From assembly GCA_007844125.1 (NCBI GenBank), contig CM017562.1, positions 58,907,029 to 58,971,028 of the forward strand: 64,000 nucleotides of DNA, read 5' to 3'. Under the pieces are notes generated by a model. It did no database searches, had not been told where the DNA came from, and saw only the letters and a program-made list of their open reading frames with translations. Position numbers and translations under genes: made by a program. Position 1 is the stretch's first letter; each line of letters opens with the position of its first letter. Positions 1 to 13,300 of this stretch are shown piece after piece. This DNA comes from Sinonovacula constricta (lineage: Eukaryota > Mollusca > Bivalvia > Cardiida > Solecurtidae).

Positions 1-885
1 ACAATACTTTCAATTTTACATCAAGTTGATATTGGCTGTATATACTAATTACAATCGTCCTACAGTTTGCTTTTGAAGATTAAACATTAAGTTTATAAAA
101 GAAAATATCAGGTATATATCAGTCATTTAACTAAATAACATTTCCCATTAATTTTATACCACTTAACATAGAATAACAAACATTTTTTAATATTCAAAAT
201 CTGTCAAAAATTACAATTCCATCCTGTAACGCCTATAACAATTATTCCAGTTAATAATAACTAGTCCCTATAACTTCCACTTTTAAGCGCATTAAAGTAA
301 TCCCCTTTACAAAAAACAAGATGGCGGGTGTTTTAAAGTCATTGCAAATGCCTAGATGATTTTTACGTCAAAATAATTTTCAGCCGAGGAGGTGAGTACA
401 TCTTAATTTTCCTTACTGTTACTTTTTTCTTTTGTGTTTATTTAAAAAACTACACTTTTTGTCCCATGTTTATCTTTCATATGTACATTTTAAATTGTTC
501 CCACCAAAACAACTTTACAAGGGACCAGTTATTATTTAATATGTTATAAGGAAATAATTTTCCATCCTGTCATGTTCCTTCCTGCAAAGTTTAAATATTG
601 TGACAGGAGAGAAACATATCGTGACCGAAAAGAAAACAGTTTCAGAAAACTTTTAAAATATCTTAAATCCTTTGAAAACAATATTAAAAAAATAACATAA
701 GGTGTACAAAATATTAATAATTTCCATGTATTCTAATTTCTATGTGCCAGGTGTTTCACTGTCAGAAACTAGGATTAGGGAAATCTTTGAGGCAGAGGTG
801 ATGTCAATTTGTACACCAAGAAGTTTCGTGGGTATATGACAGCTTTCAAGTGTGCTGTGTCTACCATTGTTTTCTGTGTCTCCAG
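1..885. other. Unassigned AT-rich sequence
   Basis: No convincing coding region or repeat is seen. The last part (about 740-885) contains pyrimidine-rich stretches followed by CAG that could serve as splice acceptors for the candidate exon that follows. Confidence 0.5.
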
Positions 886-1131
886 AACTTGGTAACCTGT
901 TGTGAGAAAACAACTACATCGCACTATATATCCAAGACTTCAGTCAGGCAAGACATGCTCGATGTGTACTGGGTGCCAAACCATTTTGTACCACTCCTGT
1001 CCATAGCACCACCAGACGGCAAAGAAGAGCAACCTTCTACTCAGACCTCATCGTCAGACCGGATGTGTGATAAGCAGGAATCCCCAGAGCAAGCCTTTAG
1101 AGAGAACACATCTAGTTACCTGGAAAAGTAG
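886..1131 (+). CDS. Candidate terminal coding exon of an unknown gene
   Basis: A reading frame of about 81 codons follows a pyrimidine-rich CTCCAG at 880-885 and ends at a TAG at 1129-1131. The predicted peptide is polar towards its end (Ser, Thr, Glu, Gln and Lys rich) and has no domain I recognise. The stretch is noticeably richer in G+C than its flanks, as exons in this kind of genome often are. An AATAAA lies at 1847-1852, which would give a 3' UTR of about 0.7 kb. No upstream exon is identifiable in the window, so the gene would begin to the left. It could equally be a chance open stretch; transcript evidence would decide. Confidence 0.3.
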   Translation, partial: NLVTCCEKTTTSHYISKTSVRQDMLDVYWVPNHFVPLLSIAPPDGKEEQPSTQTSSSDRMCDKQESPEQAFRENTSSYLEK

Positions 1132-2829
1132 CGAAATATTTGTGAGATGTCTCCATCAAGCTGGCCAAACAAAGATTGAGATTTTATGGCCAAAGTTACT
1201 AAAAGATTAATGTTGGTATGAGATGAAAATGTAGTTGCAGTACTTGCTGAGCCTTAGTTGAACACCTAAAAATCAAGCTTTGAACATCTTTTCTTTCACG
1301 AGTGGACAAATATTAAATAAATGCTTGTTTGATGAAGACATAAGCAGGTTGAAACAAATAGCAAATTTGTTTGTTGTAGACATTTGCAGGTTGAAACTTG
1401 TACTGCTTGCGAAAGACAAAATTATGGTCCCTAATCACAATATGAATTTGATGTTTTATTCATGCTATGAGTTCCTTTAACGTGTTGCAGTTAACAGTTT
1501 ATGCTTGTTGAATAATAATATTTGAATTTAAGGCTTCATATTGTATGATAGATTTTGAAGCACTTGTTTTACAAGACACATGCCATACAATATGTATATG
1601 TATACAAGACACACAATATGTCCAACATTATGAACTAAGAAATAACTGTTTTAAAGGCATTATGTTTAAAAGCCTATTGTATTGATATATTGTATGAACT
1701 AAAAGATCATATTATAAAGTTGCAGTCAAAAAGAGTAAACTAATTTGAAACATTAGTTAAGTATGATATGATTATGTTTTTATATAAATGTTATAGTTTT
1801 GTCCAGTGTTTTATTTTGTTACAGAATTGTTACTTTGTTCACAAGCAATAAAATGTTTCTCACACTTTCTTGTCAAATTGGTTTTGACAATATTGAACAC
1901 TTACAGTTTTAAAAAACCAAAGAGAGTATAAAACTGTGCATGGAAACCGGTCTTGATATTATATTAGGAAAGAGAAAAATCTGCTTATCGTCAAACAAGT
2001 TACATTGTTCTTCCTGTAACATTATCATCCTTCCTATAACACTACTTTTCTTCTTGTAACATCATAGATTTTACTTATTTTTGAGTGATGTTCAATATTT
2101 TTTATTGTAATCAATATAAGTTTTTCAGGCTATTTTAAGCATGCAATAAAATCAAATTCAAAATTATAAAAGATTTACAGTTTTTACTGTGAAGACTTAA
2201 ACATTTTTCTATGCAACTTCAGAAAGTTAAAAGTATACCTCTCTGAGATTTAAATACCAATCTTTGCTGTTTTATGCGTCTACACAATTAAACTGAACAT
2301 ATGCAATGACAAATTCTGAAAAAAGTGGCTTCAAAATAAATAAAAATACAAAAAACAAATATCCGTTACAGGAAGGAATTGCAAGTTTGCTATCGTTTAA
2401 ACTCGGAAACAATATTTATAAATATATTACTCTGGGAGGTCCCCCGTATTCATAAGGTTGTTAGTTGATGTTGGTACATAATTTTAAGCTGTTAAAAGAA
2501 AATATACAAGATGGTTGCTTCTTCTTTAAAATGAGGTAAAGTGCACATTTAAAAAGAAAATGCCCAGTTATACGCTACTAAATAGGTTAGCTCAATTTTC
2601 TATAGTAAATCGAGAAAATTGGGAAACAACCACCCCCAACCCCTATCAGAAAGACAAAAAGTATTTTATATCTTGTATGGAGGTTCTGCTTCATTGAAAA
2701 CATATACTCTCAGTCTGTAAAACATAGATTAAACCAAAGTCTCCGAACAGCTGTGATTTCTTGTTACTGCCTGTTGTTTTATTGTCCCCACAATAAATGC
2801 TATTTCTGTGAGAAGCATCGCTCTCTCAA
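1132..2829. other. Unassigned AT-rich sequence, possible 3' UTR in the first part
   Basis: Short open frames here (for example 1280-1480) are AT-rich and have no recognisable similarity. The last bases (2820-2840) already resemble the satellite unit that follows. Confidence 0.45.
1847..1852 (+). promoter_or_regulatory. Possible polyadenylation signal
   Basis: An AATAAA hexamer followed by a T-rich, GT-containing stretch. It is the best placed signal for the candidate terminal exon that ends at 1131, but AATAAA is frequent by chance in such AT-rich DNA. Confidence 0.25.
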
Positions 2830-5575
2830 TGTGCTTCAAATAAAGAATGTAGTAACAGCGTGCTTAAGGTGAAGAATGTAGTAACAGCGTGTTTTGTTTG
2901 AAGAATGTAGTAACAGCGCGCTTTAGCTAAAGAATGTAGTAACACTGCGCTTTAGGTGAAGAATGTAGTAACAGCGCGCTTTAGGTGAAGAATGTAGTAA
3001 CAGCGCGCTTTAGGTGAAGAATGTAGTAACAGCGTGTTTTGTTTGAAGAATGTAGTAACAGCGCGCTTGAGGTGAAGAATGTAGTAACAGCGTGTTTTGT
3101 TTGAAGAATGTAGTAACAGCGCGCTTGAGGTGAAGAATGTAGTAACAGCGCGCTTTAGGTGAAGAATGTAGTAACAGCGCGCTTTAGGTAAAGAATGTAG
3201 TAACAGCGTGTTTTGTTTGAAGAATGTAGTAACAGCGCGCTTGAGGTGAAGAATGTAGTAACAGCGCGCTTTAGGTGAAGAATGTAGTAACAGCGCGCTT
3301 TAGGTGAAGAATGTAGTAACAGCGTGTTTTGTTTGAAGAATGTAGTAACAGCGTGCTTTAGGTGAAGAATGTAGTAACAGCGTGTTTTGTTTGAAGAATG
3401 TAGTAACAGCGCGCTTTAGGCGAAGAATGTAGTAACAGCGCGCTTTAGGTGAAGAATGTAGTAACAGCGTGTTTTGTTTGAAGAATGTAGTAACAGCGCG
3501 CTTTAGGTGAAGAATGTAGTAACAGCGCGCTTTAGGTGAAGAATGTAGTAACAGCGTGTTTTGTTTGAATAATGTAGTAACAACGCGCTTGAGGTGAAGA
3601 ATGTAGTAACAGCGCGCTTTAGGTGAAGAATGTAGTAACAGCGCGCTTTAGCTGAAGAATGTAGTAACAGCGTGCTTTAGCTGAAGAATGTAGTAACAGC
3701 GCGCTTTAGTAGAAGAATGTAGTAACAGCGTGTTTTGTTTGAAGAATGTAGTAACAGCGCGCTTTTGGTGAAGAATGTAGAAACAGCGCGCTTTAGGTGA
3801 AGAATGTAGTAACAGCGCGCTTTAGGTGAAGAATGTAGTAACAGCACGCTTGAGGTGAAGAATGTAGTAACAGCGCGCTTTAGTAGAAGAATGTAGTAAC
3901 AGCGTGTTTTGTTTGAAGAATGTAGTAACAGCGCGCTTGAGGTGAAGAATGTAGTAACAGCGCGCTTTAGGTGAAGAATGTAGTAACAGCGCGCTTTAGG
4001 TGAAGAATGTAGTAACAGCGTGTTTTGTTTGAAGAATGTAGTAACAGCGCGCTTTAGGTGAAGAATGTAGTAACAGCGTGTTTTGTTTGAAGAATGTAGT
4101 AACAGCGCGCTTTAGGCGAAGAATGTAGTAACAGCGCGCTTTAGGTGAAGAATGTAGTAACAGCGTGTTTTGTTTGAAGAATGTAGTAACAGCGCGCTTT
4201 AGGTGAAGAATGTAGTAACAGCGCGCTTTAGGTGAAGAATGTAGTAACAGCGTGTTTTGTTTGAAGAATGTAGTAACAACGCGCTTGAGGTGAAGAATGT
4301 AGTAACAGCGCGCTTGAGGTAAAGAATGAAGTAACAGCGCGCTTTAGGTAAAGAATGTAGTAACAGCGCGCTTTAGGTGAAGAATGTAGTAACAGCGCGC
4401 TTTAGGTGAAGAATGTAGTAACAGCGCGCTTGAGGTGAAGAATGTAGTAACAGCACGCTTTAGGTGAAGAATGTAGTAACAGCGCGCTTTAGGTGAAGAA
4501 TGTAGTAACAGCGCGCTTTAGGTGAAGAATGTAGTAACAGCGCGCTTGAGGTGAAGAATGTAGTAACAGCGCGCTTTAGGTGAAGAATGTAGTAACAGCG
4601 CGCTTGAGGTGAAGAATGTAGTAACAGCGTGCTTGAGGTGAAGAATGTAGTAACAGCGCGCTTTAGGTGAAGAATGTAGAAACAGCGCGCTTTAGGTGAA
4701 GAATGTAGTAACAGCGTGCTTAAGGTGAAGAATGTAGTAACAGCGCGCTTTAGCTGAAGAATGTAGTAACAGCGCGCTTTAGTAGAAGAATGTAGTAACA
4801 GCGTGTTTTGTTTGAAGAATGTAGTAACAGCGCCCTTTAGGTGAAGAATGTAGAAACAGCGCGCTTTAGGTGAAGAATGTAGTAACAGCGTGCTTTAGGT
4901 GAAGAATGTAGTAACAGCGCGCTTTAGGTGAAGAATGTAGTAACAGCGTGCTTTAGGTGAAGAATGTAGTAACAGCGCGCTTGAGGTGACGAATGTAGTA
5001 ACAGTGCGCTTTAGGTGAAGAATGTAGTAACAGCGCACTTTAGCTGAAGAATGTAGTAACAGCGCGCTTTAGCTGAAGAATGTAGTAACAGCGCGCTTTA
5101 GCTGAAGAATGTAGTAACAGCGCACTTTAGTAGAAGAATGCAGTAACAGCGTGTTTTGTTTGAAGAATGTAGTAACAGCACGCTTTAGGTGAAGAATGTA
5201 GTAACAGCGTGTTTTGTTTGAAGAATGTAGTAACAGCGCGCTTGAGATGAAGAATGTAGTAACAGCGTGTTTTGTTTGAAGAATGTAGTAACAGCGCGTT
5301 TGAGGTGAAGAATGTAGTAACAGCGCGCTTTAGGTGAAGAATGTAGTAACAGCGCGCTTTAGCTGAAGAATATAGTAACACTGCGCTTGAGGTGAAGAAT
5401 GCAGTAACAGCGCGCTTTAGGTAAAGAATGTAGTAACAGCGTGTTTTGTTTGATGAATGTAGTAACAGCGCGCTTTAGGTAAAGAATGTAGTAACAGCGC
5501 GCTTTAGGTAAAGAATGTAGTAACAGCGCGCCTTAGGTGAAGAATGTAGTAACAGCATGCTTTAGGTGAAGAATG
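2830..5575. repeat. Satellite domain A: 29-nt units with two alternating arms
   Basis: Units share GAAGAATGTAGTAACAGC and carry either the arm GCGCTTTAGGT (or close variants such as GCGCTTGAGGT) or the arm GTGTTTTGTTT. The two arm types are interspersed irregularly, with longer runs of the first. Neighbouring units are often identical, which indicates recent expansion or homogenisation. Confidence 0.95.
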
Positions 5576-8400
5576 CAGGAACAATGCGCTTTACAGGGAG
5601 ACTGTGTTAACAATGAGCTTTAGGTGAAGAATGCAGAAACAATGCGCTTTAGGTGAAGAATGCAGTAACATCGCGCATAGGGATACTGTGTCAACAATGT
5701 GCTTTAGGTGAAGAATGCGGTTACAACGCGCTTTAGGTGAAGAATGCAGTAACAACGCGCTTTAGGTGAAGAATTCAGGAACAATGCGCTATACAGGGAG
5801 ACTGTGTTAACAATGTGCTTTAGGTGAAGAATGCAGTAACAACGCGTTTTAGGTGAAGAATGCAGGAACAATGCGCTTTTCAGGGAGACTGTGTTAACAA
5901 TGTGCTTTAGGTGAAGAATGCAGTAACAACGTGCTTTAGGTGAAGAATTCAGGAACAATGCGCCATACAGGGAGACTGTATTAACAATGTGCTTTAGGTG
6001 AAGAATGCAGTAACAATGCGCTTTACTTGAAGAATGTAGTAACATCGCGCATAGGGATACTGTGCCAGCAATGTGCTTTAGGTGAAGAATGCGGTTACAA
6101 CGCGCTTTAGGTGAAGAATGCAGTAACAACGCGCTTTAGGTGAAGAATTCAGGAACAATGCGCTATACAGGGAGACTGTGTTAACAATGTGCTTTAGGTG
6201 AAGAATGCAGTAACAACGCGTTTTAGGTGAATAATGCAGGAACAATGCGCTTTACAGGGAGACTGTATTAACAATGTGCTTTAGGTGAAGAATGCAGTAA
6301 CAACGCGCTTTACAGGGAGACTGTATTAACGATGTGCTTTAGGAGAAGAATGCAGGAACAATGCGCTTTACAGGGAGACTGTATTAACAATGTGCTTTAG
6401 GTGAAGAATGCAGTAACAACGCGCTTTAGGTGAAGAATTCAGGAACAATGCGCTATATAGGGAGACTGTGTTAGCAATGTACTTTAGGTGAAGAATGCAG
6501 TAACAACGCGCTTTACAGGGAGACTGTATTAACAATGTGCTTTAAGTGAAGAATGCAGGAACAATGCGCTATACAGGGAGACTGTGTTAACAATGTGCTT
6601 TAGGTAAAGAATGCAGTAACAACGCGTTTTAGGTGAAGAATGCGGTTACAACGCGCTTTAGGTGAAGAATGCAGTAACAACGCGTTTTAGGTGAAGAATG
6701 CGGTTACAACGCGCTTTAGGTGAAGAATTCAGGAACAATGCGCTATATAGGGAGACTGTGTTAGCAATGTACTTTAGGTGAAGAATGCAGTAACAACGCG
6801 CTTTACAGGGAGACTGTATTAACAATGTGCTTTAAGTGAAGAATGCAGGAACAATGCGCTATACAGTGAGACTGTGTTAACAATGTGCTTTAGGTGAAGA
6901 ATGCAGTAACAACGCGTTTTAGGTGAATAATGAAGGAACAATGCGCTTTACAGGGAGACTGTATTAACAATGTGCTTTAGGTGAAGAATGCAGTAACAAC
7001 GCGCTTTACAGGGAGACTGTATTAACGATGTGCTTTAGGAGAAGAATGCAGGAACAATGCGCTTTACAGGGAGACTGTATTAACAATGTGCTTTAAGTGA
7101 AGAATGCAGTAACAACGCGCTTTAGGTGAAGAATTCAGGAACAATGCGCTATATAGGGAGACTGTGTTAGCAATGTACTTTAGGTGAAGAATGCAGTAAC
7201 AACGCGCTTTACAGGGAGACTGTATTAACAATGTGCTTTAAGTGAAGAATGCAGGAACAATGCGCTATACAGTGAGACTGTGTTAACAATGTGCTTTAGG
7301 TGAAGAATGCAGTAACAACGCGTTTTAGGTGAATAATGAAGGAACAATGCGCTTTACAGGGAGACTGTATTAACAATGTGCTTTAGGTGAAGAATGCAGT
7401 AACAACGCGCTTTACATGGAGACTGTATTAACGATGTGCTTTAGGAGAAGAATGCAGGAACAATGCGCTTTACAGGGAGACTGTATTAACAATGTGCTTT
7501 AAGTGAAGAATGCAGTAACAACGCGCTTTAGGTGAAGAATTCAGGAACAATGCGCTATATAGGGAGACTGTGTTAGCAATGTACTTTAAGTGAAGAATGC
7601 AGTAACAACGCGCTTTACAGGGAGACTGTATTAACAATGTGCTTTAAGTGAAGAATGCAGGAACAATGCGCTATACAGGGAGACTGTGTTAACAATGTGC
7701 TTTAGGTAAAGAATGCAGTATCAACGCTTTTTAGGTGAAGAATGCGGTTACAACGCGCTTTAGGTGAAGAATGCAGTAACAACGCGTTTTAGGTGAAGAA
7801 TGCGGTTACAACGCGCTTTAGGTGAAGAATGCAGTAACAACGCGTTTTAAGTGAAGAATGCAGGAACAATGCGCTTTACAGGGAGACTGTGTTAACAATG
7901 TGCTTTAGGTGAAGAATGCAGTAACAACGCGCTTTAGGTGAAGAATTCAGGAACAACGCGCTTTAGGTGAAGAATTCAGTAACAACGCGCTATACAGGGA
8001 GACTGTGTTTACAATGTGCTTTAGGTGAAGAATGCAGTAACAACGTGCTTTAGGTGAAGAATGCAGGAACAATACGCTATACAGGGAGACTGTGTTAACA
8101 ATGTGCTTTAGGTGAAGAATGTAGTAACAACGTGCTTTAAGTGAAGAATGCAGGAACAATGCGCTTTAGGTGAAGAATGTAGTAACAATGCGCTTTACAG
8201 GGAGACTGTGTTTACAATGTGCTTTAGGTGAAAAATGTAGTAACAATGCGCTATACAGGGAGACTGTGTTAACAACGCGCTTTAGGTGAAGAATGTAGTA
8301 ACAATGCGCTTTAGATAAATACTGTATTAGCAACGAGCTTTAGGTGAAGAATGCAGTAATAGTGCGCTTTCGATGAAGACTGTCGGAACAATGCGCTGTT
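5576..8400. repeat. Satellite domain B: higher-order repeat of 406 bp (14 x 29)
   Basis: Units of the type GAAGAATGCAGTAACAAC alternate with units containing ACAGGGAGACTGT. A marker unit with a GAATTC site followed by a GCGCTATATAGGG stretch recurs at about 6435, 6725, 7131 and 7537. The spacings are 290, 406 and 406 bp, all exact multiples of 29. The last two spacings define a 14-unit higher-order repeat. Confidence 0.85.
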
Positions 8401-8624
8401 ACGCTGAAATCGCAAACAAGACCTGGTTAAACGAGTCACACTGCGACACATATAACTTATCCAAGACCTTACTCGGGTCTTAAAGATTCTTGTCAATATT
8501 CTATTTTGTATGAGAAAAGCGTTTTCAAGATTTCAATGCTCAAATGGTCAATATCCTACTATAACAAGAAGGCATGCAAACGTACCTCCGCATACCCCAT
8601 CCCCGACCATCTTTGCAATGCATT
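8401..8624. other. Non-repeat gap inside the satellite
   Basis: About 220 bp without the 29-nt unit separate domains B and C. The edges still resemble decayed units. No gene is seen. Confidence 0.6.
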
Positions 8625-10375
8625 TAAGATAAAGAATGTTATAACAAAATGCTTAAGGTGAAGATTGTAGTTACTGTAGTTACGATGTGCTTTAAGTGAA
8701 TACTGTAGTTACGTTGTGCTTAAGTGAATACTGTAGTAACTGCGTGCTTTAAGTGAAGACTGTAGTAACGATGCGCTTTAAGTAAAGATTGTAGCCACGG
8801 GGCGCTTTAGACGAAGAATGTAGTTACGATGTGCTTTGAGTGAAGACTGTAGTTACGATGCGCTTTAAGTGAATACTGTAATTACGGTGTGCTTTAAGTG
8901 AATACTGTAGTTACGTTGTGCTTTAGGTGAAGACTGTAGTTACGTTGTGCTTTAAGTGAATACTGTAGTAACTGTGTGCTTTAAGTGAAGACTGTAGTTA
9001 CGATGCGCTTTAAGTAATGACTGTAGTTACGATGCGCTTTAAGTGAATACTGTAGTTACGATGTGCTTTAAGTAATGACTGTCGTTACGATGCGCTTTAA
9101 GTGAATACTGTAGTAACTGTGTGCTTTAAGTGAAGACTGTAGTTACGATGCGCTTTAAGTGAAGACTGTAGTTACGATGTGCTTTAAGTGAAGACTGTAG
9201 TTACGTTGTGCTTTAAGTGAATACTGTAGTAACTGTGTGCTTTAAGTGAAGACTGTAGTTACGTTGTGCTTTAAGTGAATACTGTAGTAACTGTGTGCTT
9301 TAAGGGAAGACTGTAGTTACGATGCGCTTTAAGTGAAGACTGTAGTTACGATGCGCTTTAAATGAAGACTGTATTGACGATGCGCATTAAGTGAAAACTG
9401 TAGTTTCTGTGCGTTTTAGGTAAATACTCTAGCAACGAAGAGCTTGAGGTGAAGACTAGTTACGATGTTCTTTAGGTGAAGATTGTAGTTACGGGGCGCT
9501 TTAAGTGAAAACTGTAGTAACGACGAGCTTTAGGTGAAGACTGTAGTTACGACGAGCTTTAGATGAAGACTGTAGTAACGACGTTCTTTAGGTGAAGACT
9601 GTAGTTATTGCGCACTTAAAGCGAAGACTGTAGTAGCGACGTTCTTTAGGTGAAGACTGTAGTTATGGCGCACTTCAAGCGAAGACTGTAGTAACGACGT
9701 TCTTTAGGTGAAGACTGGAGTTATGGCGCACTTAAAGCGAAGACTGTAGTTACGACGTTCTTTAGGTGAAGACTGTAGTTATGGCGCACTTAAAGCGAAG
9801 ACTGTAGTAACGACGTTCTTTAAGTGAAGACTGTAGTTATGGCGCACTTAAAGCGAAGACTGTAGTTACGACGTTCTTTAGGTGAAGACTGTAGTTGTAG
9901 CGCACTTAAAGCGAAGGCTGTAGTAACGACGTTCTTTAGGTGAAGACTGCAGTTATGGCGCACTTAAAGCGAAGACTGTAGTAACGACGTTCTTTAGGTG
10001 AAGACTGTAGTTATGGCGCACTTAAAGCGAAGGCTGTAGTAACGACGTTCTTTAGGTGAAGACTGTAGTTATGGCGCATTTAAAGCGAAGGCTGTAGAAA
10101 CGACGTTCTTTAGGTGAAGACTGTAGTTATGGCGCGCTTAAAGCGAAGACTGTAGTTACGACGTTCTTTATGTGAAGACTGGAGTTATGGCGCACTTAAA
10201 GCGAAGACTGTAGTAACGACGTTCTTTAGGTGAAGACTGTAGTTATAGCGCACTTAAAGCGAAGACTGTAGTTACGGTGCGCTTTAAGTGAAGACTGTAG
10301 TTTCAACGTGCTTTAACTAAAGACTGTTTTAACAACGCGCTTTAAGTGGAGAAAGCAGTATCAACGTGTTTAATG
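8625..10375. repeat. Satellite domain C: 29-nt units, dimeric (58 bp) in the right half
   Basis: The left half consists of GAAGACTGTAGTTACGATG-type units. From about 9590 to 10270 two unit types alternate regularly, one with TTATGGCGCACTTAAAGC and one with AACGACGTTCTTTAGGT. This gives a 58-bp dimer repeated roughly a dozen times. Confidence 0.9.
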
Positions 10376-13300
10376 TGAAGACTGTATTAACAGTAGGCTT
10401 TAGGTGAAGACTGTATTTGCAGTACGCTCAGGTGAAGACTGTATTAACAATACACATTAGGTGAAGACTGTATTAACAATAGACATTAGGCAAAGTCTGT
10501 ATCAACAATACACTTTAGGTGAAGACTGAATTAACAATAAACTTTGGGTGAAGACTTTATTAACAATACACTTTGGGTGAAGACTGTATTAACAATACAC
10601 TTTGGGTGAACACTGTATTAACAATACACATTAGGTGAAGACTGTATTAACAATACACTTTAGGTGAAACTGTATTAACAATACACTTTAGGTGAAACTG
10701 TATTAACAATACACTTTAGGTGAAGACTGTATTAACAATACACATTAGGTGAAGACTGTATTAACAATATACATTAGGTGAAGACTGTATTAACAATACA
10801 CATTAGGTGAAGACTGTATTAACAATACACATTAGGTGAAGACTGTATTAACAATACACATTAGGTGAAGACTGTATTAACAATACACTTTAGGTGAAAC
10901 TGTATTAACAATACACTTTAGGTGAAGACTGTATTAACAATACACATTAGGTGAAGACTGTATTAACAATATACATTAGGTGAAGACTGTATTAACAATA
11001 CACATTAGGTGAAGACTGTATTAACAATAGACATTAGGCAAAGTCTGTATCAACAATACACTTTAGGTGAAGACTGAATTAACAATAAACTTTGGGTGAA
11101 GACTTTATTAACAATACACTTTGGGTGAAGACTGTATTAACAATACACTTTAGGTGAACACTGTATTAACAATACACATTAGGTGAAGACTGTATTAACA
11201 ATACACTTTAGGTGAAACTGTATTAACAATACACTTTAGGTGAAGACTGTATTAACAATACACATTAGGTGAAGACTGTATTAACAATATACATTAGGTG
11301 AAGACTGTATTAACAATACACATTAGGTGAAGCCTGTATTAACAATACACATTAGGTGAAGACTGTATTAACAATACACATTAGGTGAAGACTGTATTAA
11401 CAATATACATTAGGTGAAGACTGTATTAACAATACACATTAGGTGAAGACTGTATTAACAATACACATTAGGTGAAGACTGTATTAACAATACACATTAG
11501 GTGAAGACTGTATTAACAATACACATTAGGTGAAGACTGTATTAACAATACACATTAGGTGAAGACTGTATTAACAATACACTTAAGGTGAAGACTGTAT
11601 TAACAATACACATTAGGTGAAGACTGTATTAACAATACACTTTAGGTGAAGACTGTATTAACAATACACTTTAGGTGAAGACTGTATTAACAATACACTT
11701 TAGGTGAAGACTGTATTAGCAATACACTTTAGGTGAAGACTGTATTAACAATACACATTAGGTGAAGACTGTATTAACAATACACATTAGGTGAAGACTG
11801 TATTAACAATACACTTTAGGTGAAGACTGTATTAACAATACACATTAGGTGGAGACTGTATTAACAATACACATTAGGTGAAGACTGTATTAACAATACA
11901 CTTAAGGTGAAGACTGTATTAACAATACACATTAGGTGAAGACTGTATTAACAATACACATTAGGTGAAGACTGTATTAACAATACACATTAGGTGAAGA
12001 CTGTATTAACAATACACTTTAGGTAAAGACTGTATTAACAATACACTTTAGGTGAAGATTGTATTAACAATAGACTTTAGGTGAAGACTGTATTAACAAT
12101 ACACATTAGGTGAAGACTGTTTTAACAATAGACTTTAGGTGAAGACTGTATTAACAATACACATTAGGTAAAGACTGTATTAATAATACACATTAGGTAA
12201 AGACTGTATTAACAATACACTTAAGGTAAAGACTGTTTTTACAATACACATTAGGTGAAGACTGTATTAACAATACACATTAGGTGAAGACTGTATTAAC
12301 AATACACTTAAGGTGAAGACTGTTTTAGCAATACACTTTAGGTGAAGACTGTATTAACAATACACATAAGGTGAAGACTGTATTACCAATACACATTAGG
12401 TGAAGACTGTATTAACAATACACTCTAGGTGAAGACTGTATTAACAATACACTTAAGGTGAAGACTGTATTAACAATACACATTAGGTGAAGACTGTATT
12501 AACAATACACATTAGGTGAAGACTGTATTAACAATACACATTAGGTGAAGACTGTATTAACAATACACTTTAGGTAAAGACTGTATTAACAATACACTTT
12601 AGGTGAAGATTGTATTAACAATAGACTTTAGGTGAAGACTGTATTAACAATACACATTAGGTGAAGACTGTATTAACAATAGACTTTAGGTGAAGACTGT
12701 ATTAACAATACACTTAAGGTAAAGACTGTTTTTACAATACACATTAGGTGAAGACTGTATTTACAATACACATTAGGTGAAGACTGTATTAACAATACAC
12801 ATAAGGTAAAGACTGTATTAACAATACACATTAGGTGAAGACTGTATTAACAATACACTTTAGGTGAAGACTGTATTAACAATAGACATTAGGTGAAGAC
12901 TGTATTGACAATACACATAAGGTGAAGACGGTATCTTTAGGTGAAGACTGTATTAACAATACACATTAGGTGAAGACTATATCTTTAGGTGAAGACTGTA
13001 TTAACAATACACATAAGGTGAAGACTGTATTAACAATACACATTAGGTGAAGACTGTATCTTTAGGTGAAGACTGTATTAACAATACACATTAGGTGAAG
13101 ACTGTATCTTTAGGTGAAGACTGTATTAACAATACACATTAGGTGAAGACTGTATCTTTAGGTGAAGACTGTATTAACAATAGACTTTAGGTGAAGACTG
13201 TATTAACAATACACTTTAGGTAAAGACTGTATTAACAATACACATTATGTGAAGACTGTATTAACAATACACATTAGGTGAAGACTGTATTAACAATATA

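Noticed and set aside
5127..8496. Minus-strand frames of 61-141 codons with peptide repeats such as HSSPKARCYCILHLKHI
   Set aside because: They arise because a 29-nt unit read in triplets gives a 29-residue repeat. Unit-to-unit indels and stops elsewhere in the array, and absence from domain A except by chance, argue against a gene.
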